Positions 54,701 through 62,139 of a stretch of 64,000 nt of DNA are shown here, in pieces (position 1 is the first letter of the stretch; every line of letters starts with the position of its first letter). The notes beneath the pieces were generated by a model. That model made no database searches. It had not been told where the DNA came from and was given only the letters and a program-made list of their open reading frames with translations. Made by a program: the position numbers and the translations under genes. The stretch is taken from positions 26,147 to 90,146 of the forward strand of contig JAJFUS010000023.1 in the NCBI GenBank assembly GCA_021372295.1. The letters run 5' to 3'. This stretch comes from a bacterium. Lineage in GTDB: Bacteria > Armatimonadota > UBA5829.

Positions 54701-55273
54701 CTACTTCCCAAACATCTTCCGAACCTCGGCGCGCCCCTTGACCCTGCTCGGGATCAGACCCAACTTGCCCTTGAGGAACATCTGCACTCCGGAAAGCACA
54801 TCGGAGAAGAAATCACGGGTTCGAGTCTTATACAGTGCCATCAGGCCGACCTCATGCGCGCGCCCGTGGATCTGAACCTGCCTCAGAAACTCTTTGTGGA
54901 AAGTCAATACGTTCGATTCTTTCGCGGCCTTGCCCTCTTTCATGGCTATCTGGCGGCAAGCGTCCATAACTCTTGAGAGAGCGACTCCCCTCGGGCAACG
55001 AGTTGCGCATGTCTCGCAACCGGCGCACAGCCAGATCGACTTGCTCGCCAGCACATCGTCCTTCATGCCAAGCTGCGCCATGCGCATAACCTGGTTGGGC
55101 GAAATGTCCATGCCAAACGCCGCCGGGCATCCCGCGGTGCATTCGCCGCATTGATAGCAGCTCATAACATTCTCGCCGCAAATCTCCTGGATCTCGCGCT
55201 TGAACTTGCTGTTTATATCCGAGCCGGGCGAAGCCAGCGGTGATACGTCCTGTTTTTCATCGTAGCTCAACAT
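54701..55273 (-). CDS. hdrC: Heterodisulfide reductase subunit C
   Basis: A 190-residue iron-sulfur subunit with two [4Fe-4S] motifs, CYQCGECTAGCP near residues 39-50 and CAGCETCATRCP near 82-93. It carries electrons from HdrA to HdrB. AAGGTAGG precedes ATG 55273, and this is the first gene of the hdr-flx series; the promoter is not obvious. Confidence 0.94.
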   Translation of the reverse strand: MLSYDEKQDVSPLASPGSDINSKFKREIQEICGENVMSCYQCGECTAGCPAAFGMDISPNQVMRMAQLGMKDDVLASKSIWLCAGCETCATRCPRGVALSRVMDACRQIAMKEGKAAKESNVLTFHKEFLRQVQIHGRAHEVGLMALYKTRTRDFFSDVLSGVQMFLKGKLGLIPSRVKGRAEVRKMFGK

Positions 55274-55412
55274 AGTCGCCTACCTTAATAGTACAATGCA
55301 ATTCTACCACGGACATGATAACACTACGGGGAAAAGAGCGTCAAGGAAACGTGAGCAATCATTGCTTCCAATTTGGGCAATTTCTGCAGGAATGGGCATC
55401 TGAGGATGTGAT

Positions 55413-55973
55413 TTATGGGGCAGTCGCGACGACAGCGGATTCATTGCTGCCGGCTGATGGAGAGTCCAACACCGGCAAATAGTCACGCCATGCCTCGTGC
55501 TTGGCGCCGGCCACGAATTTGGTCAAGCTGATAAACGGTACATATTTAGGCTTTCTGGGCTGCTGCTGCAATGTGTAATTCAATTGAGAAAGCAGTTTTC
55601 CGCCCTTTTTTGCGTTGCATTTACTACAGCACGCCACGAGGTTATCCCATGTATTCTGACCGCCCAATCTGCGCGGGATTACATGGTCTATAGTCAGATT
55701 ACTGCCCTTGTGGCCGCAGTACTGGCACGTATAGTTATCTCTTGCAAGAATCGCTCGTCTGGACAACTTGAGCTGTGGCATAGGCCGCCTGACATGGTTT
55801 CTCAGCCTGACTACGGATGGCGACCTGTAGGCTGTGGATACCGTGTGCAGTGTGCGCGAGTCTTCGTGCAGCACATCCACCTTGCCTAGAAACACCAGCG
55901 AGATGGCCCGCCTTATGTTGCAGATATTTAGTGGCTCGTAGTCACTGTTTAGTACAAGGACCTCTTGGTTCAT
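55413..55973 (-). CDS. HNH endonuclease-family protein
   Basis: About 186 residues from ATG 55973; the open frame starts at GTG 56006 inside a terminator hairpin. The conserved opening VLVLNSDYEPLNICNIRRA is typical of a widespread small HNH protein family, followed by an HNH core with zinc-binding CQYCG...CSKCN and the active-site DHVIPRRLGG-N-N segment. Its biological role is unknown, though the family is conserved in many bacteria and is not clearly mobile. Unusual leader upstream: promoter, about 195-base structured RNA and terminator. Confidence 0.85.
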   Translation of the reverse strand: MNQEVLVLNSDYEPLNICNIRRAISLVFLGKVDVLHEDSRTLHTVSTAYRSPSVVRLRNHVRRPMPQLKLSRRAILARDNYTCQYCGHKGSNLTIDHVIPRRLGGQNTWDNLVACCSKCNAKKGGKLLSQLNYTLQQQPRKPKYVPFISLTKFVAGAKHEAWRDYLPVLDSPSAGSNESAVVATAP

Positions 55974-55993
55974 TGTTGCGCATAATCCCCCAA

Positions 55994-56188
55994 CAAAAAA
56001 GCCCACGAATGACGATTACGTCACCGTGGGCTATTGCCGATGTCGAAAAAATGTTGTCGCGCGCAGAGGCCGTCTTCCAGCATGCGCAATGAGTGTGCTC
56101 TGGAACCGCCAATCAGAAAAGTTGTCTGAAATACGGACATCGTTCTCATGAGCGTGTAATATGTCGTCTATTGCGCGACATACTCCTC
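55994..56188 (-). ncRNA. Candidate structured RNA or attenuator leader upstream of the HNH gene
   Basis: A strong promoter (56195-56224), a 195-base non-coding stretch and an intrinsic terminator (56000-56032 with six T) form a complete transcription unit with no credible reading frame. The RNA has a possible closing stem TGTCGCGC with GCGCGACA (about 110 bases apart), a nested CGC..ATGAG with CTCAT..GCG pairing and a competing 7-base pair GATGTC/GACATC. That rod-like fold with an open centre resembles 6S RNA, but the terminator is 21 bases before the HNH start, so a cis-acting attenuator is equally likely. I did not find a match to a known riboswitch by eye. Confidence 0.6.
56000..56032 (-). 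terminator. Intrinsic terminator before the HNH gene
   Basis: Eight-base outer stem (56000-56007 with 56025-56032) plus an inner 5-base stem, followed by six T on the minus strand (56000-55995). It ends the candidate RNA and may control read-through into the HNH gene. Confidence 0.85.
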
Positions 56189-56194
56189 ATTTGT

Positions 56195-56224
56195 ATTGTA
56201 TCAGCACAATCCAAGCTTTGTCAA
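56195..56224 (-). promoter_or_regulatory. Strong promoter of the candidate RNA
   Basis: Minus strand TTGACA (56224-56219), 18-base spacer, TACAAT (56200-56195): full -35 and five of six -10 bases. It lies just after the hndD1 gene and points toward the HNH gene. Confidence 0.8.
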
Positions 56225-56282
56225 TATAAATTACGACCGAAAAATCTCAAAAAAGGAGGAGCCGCCCGGCCCCTCCACAATA

Positions 56283-58040
56283 TCAGCTCTTGATTAACTC
56301 GGAGTCTTTCTTTGTCGTCCGCCGAGACCGCGCGGTATAGTTGGTGTGCAAAAGCTCATGGCTCTTGTGCGATAGAGGTTTGCCTAAGAATTCCTCGTAG
56401 AGCTTAACAACAGCCGGGTTTTCATGGCTCTTGCGGATAGGCATCGACTCGTCTTCGTCATAAATCGCCTTCACACGCGCTTTGCGAATTTCTTCCGAAG
56501 TCGGCTGAGGTTGACCGCCGCCGCCGATACAGCCGCCGGGGCAGCACATGATCTCGATGAAATGATAGTCCTTGAACGTGCCATCCTTGATGCCGTCGAG
56601 CACCTGACGGGCATTCGCCAGACCATGAGCTACGGCAGCTTTCACTGGTAAATCGCCGACCATCACGGTAGCCGAACGAACACCGTCCATACCTCTAACG
56701 GCCTCGATATTGATATCGGGGACTGGCGTGCCTGTGATGATCTCGTACGCTGTGCGCAGAGCCGCCTCCATAACGCCGCCCGTGTTGCTGAAGATGACCG
56801 CCGCGCCGGTGGACATCCCCAGAGGGTCGTCATATTCGCTGTCGGCAAGGTTCGGCAGGTCGATGCCCGCCTCCTTCATCATACCAGCGGCCTCGCGGGT
56901 CGTGAGGACGTAATCGACATCCTGATAGCCTGAATCGTTCATCTCGGGACGATCGCACTCAAACTTCTTTGCCACGCACGGCATAATCGACACAGAAACG
57001 ATATCCTTCGGGTCGATACCCATCTTCTGGGCATAATAGGTCTTTGCGAGCGCGCCGAACATCTGCTGCGGGCTTTTGCAGCTCGACACATGCCCCAGTA
57101 GTTCGGGATAGTAATACTCGATGAACTTGATCCAGCCCGGCGAGCACGATGTAAGCTGCGGAAGCACCCCACCAGTCTTGATGCGTTCGATCAGCTCACT
57201 GCCCTCTTCCATGATGGTGAGGTCAGCGGTGAAATCGGTATCCATGACGCGGTCGAAGCCCATCGCTTTGAGAGCCGTCACCATCTTTCCGGTGACCCTG
57301 CTCCCGGCCGGCATACCGAATTCCTCACCGATAGCCGCGCGCACCGCAGGAGCGGTCTGTACGATCACATGTTTGGCCGGGTCGTATATGGCGTCCCAGA
57401 TTTTTTCGGCAGGATCGTTGCCCTTTAGAGCGCCCGTCGGACAACGGTTGATGCACTGACCACAGTTTACACACACTACGTCGGCGAGGTCATCGCCCAT
57501 ACCCGGCACGATCACCGACTCCCAGCCACGATTGGCCGCATGAAGCGCCGCCACGCTCTGGATGTCCTCGCACGTGCGGACGCATCTGTTGCAGAGAATA
57601 CACTTCTCGGGATCACGGACCACCGACAGGCTGGACTCGTCCTTGTCCCAAATCTTGCGCTCGCCCTTAAAGCGAACGTCCTGGATTCCGAATTCCTTTG
57701 CCAGAGCCTGTAGCTCACACTTGCCGCTCTTGGAGCACGTGAGGCACTCCTGCGGATGGTTCGCCAGCATCAGTTCGACAATCATCCGGCGCGCCTCTCG
57801 CACCTTGGGCGTGTGCGTCATAACTTCCATCCCCTCGGAGACGGGATAGCAGCACGCCGCACACAATGTCCGCTGGCCTTTGACCTCGACCGAGCACACC
57901 CGGCAGACGCCGTCGGGCATGAGGTCGGAGTGATAGCACAGAGTCGGTATGTAGATTCCAGCCTTGCGGGCGGCAGCAAGTATTGTCTCACCCGGTTCGG
58001 CGGATATGTTTCGTCCGTTTATCGTGAGGTTAATCGCCAT
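56283..58040 (-). CDS. hndD: NAD-dependent [FeFe] hydrogenase catalytic subunit, copy 1
   Basis: A 585-residue catalytic subunit. N-terminal [2Fe-2S] region CYHSDLMPDGVCRVC, His-Cys3 site in HPQECLTCSKSGKCELQ, two [4Fe-4S] motifs CILCNRCVRTCE and CVNCGQCINRCP, then the H-cluster: L1 TSCSPGW, L2 MPCVAKK and L3 EIMCCPGGCIGGGGQP, and an SSU-like tail. All ligands are intact. It follows hndC by one base (end 58040, start 58042), so it is the copy in the hndACD operon. Confidence 0.96.
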   Translation of the reverse strand: MAINLTINGRNISAEPGETILAAARKAGIYIPTLCYHSDLMPDGVCRVCSVEVKGQRTLCAACCYPVSEGMEVMTHTPKVREARRMIVELMLANHPQECLTCSKSGKCELQALAKEFGIQDVRFKGERKIWDKDESSLSVVRDPEKCILCNRCVRTCEDIQSVAALHAANRGWESVIVPGMGDDLADVVCVNCGQCINRCPTGALKGNDPAEKIWDAIYDPAKHVIVQTAPAVRAAIGEEFGMPAGSRVTGKMVTALKAMGFDRVMDTDFTADLTIMEEGSELIERIKTGGVLPQLTSCSPGWIKFIEYYYPELLGHVSSCKSPQQMFGALAKTYYAQKMGIDPKDIVSVSIMPCVAKKFECDRPEMNDSGYQDVDYVLTTREAAGMMKEAGIDLPNLADSEYDDPLGMSTGAAVIFSNTGGVMEAALRTAYEIITGTPVPDINIEAVRGMDGVRSATVMVGDLPVKAAVAHGLANARQVLDGIKDGTFKDYHFIEIMCCPGGCIGGGGQPQPTSEEIRKARVKAIYDEDESMPIRKSHENPAVVKLYEEFLGKPLSHKSHELLHTNYTARSRRTTKKDSELIKS

Positions 58041-58041
58041 G

Positions 58042-59658
58042 TTACTTTACCTCCTCCAGCACTTTGTCCATCCGGCAGACGCCCGCCGGGCAAATCTTGT
58101 CCTTGACGTGCGCCAAATATTCGTCCCTGAACAGCGGCAGGCTGCTCTTGAACGCGACTGCCGCGAACTGTCCGAGGCCGCACTTCGATGAAACGGCCAT
58201 AGTCTCGCCGAGCGATTCGATCAATTTGAGATCGTCCTCACTGCCCGCGCCGGATGTCCACCAGTTCAGAATTTCGAGGATGCGCTTTGTCCCCTCGCGG
58301 CACGGCACACACTGGCCGCAGCTCTCGTGATAGAAGAACTCCGCGCAATTCTGCATCAGATCGACGATGCACTTGCTCTCGTCAAGCACGATCAGCGCGC
58401 CCGCGCCCGGCGCAAGGTCTTCGGCGCAAAGGCGACGGTCGAGCGCGTCCTCGTCCACAACCACGCCGCTGGGCCCGCCCATCAGACACGCTTTGAACTT
58501 CTTTCCGCTCTTCATTCCGCCCGCCATGTTGAAGATAATCTCGCGAAGAGTGATCCCGAACGGCACTTCATACACGCCCGGATAGAGCACATCGCCGCAG
58601 GGTGAGAATATCTTCGTACCCTTGGACTTTTCAGTGCCGATGCCGTTATACCAGTCAGCGCCGTTCGCAATAATATGTGGGACGGCGGCCAGCGTTTCTA
58701 CGTTGTTGATGACCGTCGGGTTGCCCATAAGGCCATAAGTCGGCGGGAATGGAGGCTTCATGCGAGACTCTCCGCGCCTGCCCTCCAACGATTCCAGCAG
58801 GGCAGTCTCCTCGCCGCAGATATAGGCGCCCGCGCCCTTGAAAATCGTAATATCGAAATCGAAGCCCGAACCCATAATATCCTTGCCGAGGATGCCCATG
58901 GCTCGCGCATCGGCAATGGCCTTTTCGGTGTGAGCGACCGACTGATGATACTCTCCACGAATATAAATATAACCCTCGCTTGCGCCGACTGCATAACCCG
59001 CGATTATCATTCCCTCGATAATCTGATGAGGGTCGCCTTCAAGTATAAGCCTGTCCTTGAAATTGCCCGGCTCGCCCTCGTCGGCATTGCATACGATAGC
59101 CTTGCAAGCTCCCTCGGCATTGGCTGTAAACTCCCACTTAAGGCCGGTCGGGAAGCCCGCCCCACCCCTGCCTTTGAGCTGCGACGCTTTGACCTCGGCA
59201 ATTACATCTTTAGGACTCATCTGGGTGAGAGCTTTGGCCATGCCGTCGTAGCCGCCATGGGCTAAGTATTCTTCTATGCTGGTCGGGTCGATCACACCGA
59301 TATTCTTAAGGATCACCCTCATCTCATTTGCGCGAGGCTTGGCAGCGCCCCCCACAACCGCAGCCGACGCGCCGGTATATATCAGACGCTTGACCTGTCG
59401 GCCTTTGAGCAGGTGCTCTTCGACGATCTCGGCAACATCACGAACGGTAATATTCGCGTAGGTAACGCCCTCGGGGTATATGACGACCGCCGGACCCGCG
59501 CCGACAAGTCCAAGGTCGCCCGTCTCGACAACCTTGATCTCCTTGTCCAAACCCTTTTTCTTGATCTCGTCGACAAGCGCGGTCTTGATCCCCATAGCGC
59601 CCTTCAAAACGGCGGGAGTGCCTGTATCGACCAGAACGTGTGCTCTGTAGAACGCCAT
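58042..59658 (-). CDS. hndC: NuoF/HndC-like NADH-binding subunit, without usual terminal clusters
   Basis: A 538-residue NADH- and FMN-binding subunit. The core is normal: GRGGAGFPTGLKW for NADH, CNADEGEPGNFKDR, and the [4Fe-4S] CGQCVPCREGTKR with the remote Cys in KCGLGQ. Two family parts are altered. The N-terminal thioredoxin-like domain keeps its length but all four [2Fe-2S] cysteines are replaced (VDTGTPAVLKGAMG and TGDLGLVGAGP where relatives have Cys). The C-terminus stops after CPAGVCRMDKVLEEVK, so the usual extra 2[4Fe-4S] domain is missing. This could make a simpler NADH-linked, not bifurcating, hydrogenase. Starts next to hndA. Confidence 0.92.
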   Translation of the reverse strand: MAFYRAHVLVDTGTPAVLKGAMGIKTALVDEIKKKGLDKEIKVVETGDLGLVGAGPAVVIYPEGVTYANITVRDVAEIVEEHLLKGRQVKRLIYTGASAAVVGGAAKPRANEMRVILKNIGVIDPTSIEEYLAHGGYDGMAKALTQMSPKDVIAEVKASQLKGRGGAGFPTGLKWEFTANAEGACKAIVCNADEGEPGNFKDRLILEGDPHQIIEGMIIAGYAVGASEGYIYIRGEYHQSVAHTEKAIADARAMGILGKDIMGSGFDFDITIFKGAGAYICGEETALLESLEGRRGESRMKPPFPPTYGLMGNPTVINNVETLAAVPHIIANGADWYNGIGTEKSKGTKIFSPCGDVLYPGVYEVPFGITLREIIFNMAGGMKSGKKFKACLMGGPSGVVVDEDALDRRLCAEDLAPGAGALIVLDESKCIVDLMQNCAEFFYHESCGQCVPCREGTKRILEILNWWTSGAGSEDDLKLIESLGETMAVSSKCGLGQFAAVAFKSSLPLFRDEYLAHVKDKICPAGVCRMDKVLEEVK

Positions 59659-60153
59659 TTACTTGCCCTCCTTTGCCGTCACTGGCGCATATTTCGCCAA
59701 TATGCCGGGAATCATCCCGGGCGTGAGGTTGCCGTAGACGTCATCGTTGACCATAATCGCGGGCGCGACACCGCACAAACCCATGCAACTCACGGTCTCA
59801 AACGTAAAAGCGCCGTCTTCGGTGGTCTCGCCCGGCTTGATACCGAGTGCGCTGGTCACTGCATCGCGAATCAGCTTGCTGCCCTCGATGTGGCAGGGCG
59901 GCGAGTCGCAAAGGCGCACGATATGCCTGCCGTGCGGTTTGGTATAAAACAGGCTGTAGAATGTGGCGACGCCATGCACCCGGCTCACGGTGGTGTCGAG
60001 CTTTTCAGCCACTGTCTCCATCACCTCGGGCGAGAGGTAGCCCAACTCGTCCTGAAGCTCGTGGAGCAGAGGAATGAGATTGCGCTGGTCGCTGCCGTAT
60101 TTCTCGATGATCTGAACGATCAAAGAACTGCATCCACACGAATCACAACTCAC
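59659..60153 (-). CDS. hndA: NuoE/HndA-like [2Fe-2S] subunit
   Basis: A 164-residue thioredoxin-like ferredoxin subunit. Its [2Fe-2S] ligands are present: CDSPPC near residues 95-100 and CMGLC near 130-134. An N-terminal Cys-rich MSCDSCGCSS is unusual. ATG 60153 starts the hndA-hndC-hndD1 operon. Together with HndC and HndD it gives an NADH-dependent hydrogenase, but the loss of clusters in HndC makes this subunit the only [2Fe-2S] relay besides HndD. Confidence 0.94.
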   Translation of the reverse strand: MSCDSCGCSSLIVQIIEKYGSDQRNLIPLLHELQDELGYLSPEVMETVAEKLDTTVSRVHGVATFYSLFYTKPHGRHIVRLCDSPPCHIEGSKLIRDAVTSALGIKPGETTEDGAFTFETVSCMGLCGVAPAIMVNDDVYGNLTPGMIPGILAKYAPVTAKEGK

Positions 60154-60188
60154 GATTGTTACCTCACTTTTTTGGAGTGTTGAGTTTT

Positions 60189-61547
60189 TTAGTGTTTAAT
60201 GCTTAGTTGTTGGGCATGTTTTACTTGTTCAGGAAATCTTGATTCAGAAACATCAGTTTTCATGCCAGACACAAATTCACCCTTTGCAAGATACATAAAC
60301 CATGCAGATGCATACATCACGATCCACGGAATCATCGGATAGTGGTATCGAGAGCTTCCAAGAACGACTACATGGATACCCGTCCACATAGCAAGTATCC
60401 ATAACCCAGTGGGTGGCAGATATTGACGAGCATGATTGCATCTGAATCTCTTAAGATACACAATTATTGCCGCAAGGCAACTCATCATAACCAATACATA
60501 AACGCCTTGTGTAACAACCTTCAGATATCGAATAGGACTACCGGGTTTAAGCCCATCAAGATTCCTATTTATCCCATCAACCTCAAAAGCGAACAAATAA
60601 ACCAATTTCTTAGGCCACAGTGAAACAGTTCTCAGCGGATGCTTACAAATATAATTTATGGCATACCTGTTATATAAATCATTGCGCTCAAATTCATCAG
60701 ATCGGCAATCAACTAGCGCCAAAACCTTATCGTGTATCGTTCTATCATTTGGATATGTGCCGTTTGCATATGGATTATTGCCCAGAAGCATATTCATACC
60801 ACTATTTAGTGACACTATTGTTGCACGACCAAAAACCATATAATTGCGTATGGCATACGGACATACTCCAATGCAGAAACCCAGCAGCAACAATACAAGC
60901 CCGACTGCCAGTTGGCCACGCCTGATACTTGCACGATAGCTCCAGAACACTGTGACAAAAGCCACCAGCATCATCGGAATTCCCAGTGGCCTGACTATAT
61001 TAGCCAAACCAAATACAATGCCGGCTGCCAGCAGTAAATAAGTTCTATTAACCGAAATAAATACGAGCCAAATCGCAGCCAATATCCCGCAGGTCCACAA
61101 AGGTTCACTCAACAACACAGAACTATATGCGATATGATTTGGGTATACTGCAAGCACCATTGCGCTGAATCCGGCAACAAAACGACTTCGAAACATTGTA
61201 AATGCCAGTTTATAGGAAAAGTATATAATGCCTAGATATACGAATATTCCGGCCAGTTTTCCAACCAGAACTGAATCTCCGAACACTCGAAACATGGCGC
61301 CCAGGAAAGCAGGATAACCAATCGGATAATAGGCTGTCGGCCTGCCATGGTCAGTGTATCCGTGGCCTGCGGCTATCTCTCTACCCCAAGCCAGATACAG
61401 TTTAAAATCAGACACTTGCGTATTCGGCACACTGAGAACCCACGCCAAACGCAATACTGCAGCCACAAGCAAACAGGCAGGCACAAAGAATTTCCATTCA
61501 AACAACTGCTCCAAACAACAATATATCCGTTGAACATGTGTTTTCAA
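60189..61547 (-). CDS. ArnT/PMT-like membrane glycosyltransferase
   Basis: A 452-residue protein with about 10-11 membrane helices. The N-terminal loop with SDFKLYLAWGREIAAGHGY...YYPIGYPAFLG, including a conserved Asp and Y-P, is the dolichyl- or undecaprenyl-phosphate mannosyltransferase/ArnT (GT39/GT83-like) fold. Likely transfers a lipid-linked sugar at the outer face of the inner membrane. The coding region is visibly AT-richer than the hydrogenase genes on either side, suggesting transfer. It is between hndA and the VOC gene. Confidence 0.82.
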   Translation of the reverse strand: MKTHVQRIYCCLEQLFEWKFFVPACLLVAAVLRLAWVLSVPNTQVSDFKLYLAWGREIAAGHGYTDHGRPTAYYPIGYPAFLGAMFRVFGDSVLVGKLAGIFVYLGIIYFSYKLAFTMFRSRFVAGFSAMVLAVYPNHIAYSSVLLSEPLWTCGILAAIWLVFISVNRTYLLLAAGIVFGLANIVRPLGIPMMLVAFVTVFWSYRASIRRGQLAVGLVLLLLGFCIGVCPYAIRNYMVFGRATIVSLNSGMNMLLGNNPYANGTYPNDRTIHDKVLALVDCRSDEFERNDLYNRYAINYICKHPLRTVSLWPKKLVYLFAFEVDGINRNLDGLKPGSPIRYLKVVTQGVYVLVMMSCLAAIIVYLKRFRCNHARQYLPPTGLWILAMWTGIHVVVLGSSRYHYPMIPWIVMYASAWFMYLAKGEFVSGMKTDVSESRFPEQVKHAQQLSIKH

Positions 61548-61593
61548 TATACGCCCCTCGATACACAGATGATGTTGCCATATTCAACTTCTG

Positions 61594-62037
61594 CTACTTG
61601 AACAGCATGTCCTTTTTGATCCAAGGATACTCTCTCACCTGCAGAAAAGTCAGGAGATCACGAAGCCATTTTTCATCTGTTTTCAACAGGCCCTTGGAGG
61701 AATCTAAAAGCACAAGATGATTACCCCAGGAATCTTGGACAACGACGCATTTGCCGATTGCGATATCAGACGGTCCGGCAACGATTGAGCCACCGGCAGC
61801 TTGAAACCGATCAGCAGCTTCAACCGCCGATTCTACCTTGATATCCGTTTCGTTCCCATGATCAAGCTGGCCGAGCACGATTTCAGTGACACCATCACCA
61901 AAAGCCAGCCCGGCATGGGTATCATTCCGCCAGACGAGCTTGTGTCCCAGCTTATCGCAGTAGAACTCCAGCGCAGCTTCCAAATCATCTACCGCGAGCA
62001 TTATACAATCTATGTTACGGAATAGAGCCTCAGCCAT
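61594..62037 (-). CDS. VOC/glyoxalase-superfamily protein
   Basis: About 147 residues from ATG 62037; the open frame upstream to 62124 is spacer-like. A single betaalphabetabetabeta module repeats (LAVDDLEAALEFYCDKLG and ITFQAAGG-type and VVVQDSWGNHLVLLD), as in glyoxalase/bleomycin-resistance proteins. The metal set is hard to assign (His and Glu positions ambiguous). Function unknown; possibly detoxification. Intervenes between two hydrogenase operon pieces. Confidence 0.82.
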   Translation of the reverse strand: MAEALFRNIDCIMLAVDDLEAALEFYCDKLGHKLVWRNDTHAGLAFGDGVTEIVLGQLDHGNETDIKVESAVEAADRFQAAGGSIVAGPSDIAIGKCVVVQDSWGNHLVLLDSSKGLLKTDEKWLRDLLTFLQVREYPWIKKDMLFK

Positions 62038-62054
62038 ACTTCCACTTCTCTCTT

Positions 62055-62125
62055 TTCCTCCATGAGAGGGAGCTGCAAGATGGAAAGCGGACGCCCATCC
62101 CGGCTCTCCGCTCTCCACCCTCAAC
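62055..62125. repeat. Purine-rich simple-word tract upstream of the VOC gene
   Basis: Words such as gagagggagc and ctctccgctctccacc fill the spacer between hndD2 and the VOC gene, like the tracts at 11601-11675 and 22941-22983. Confidence 0.45.
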
Positions 62126-62139
62126 TCTTGACTATCCAG

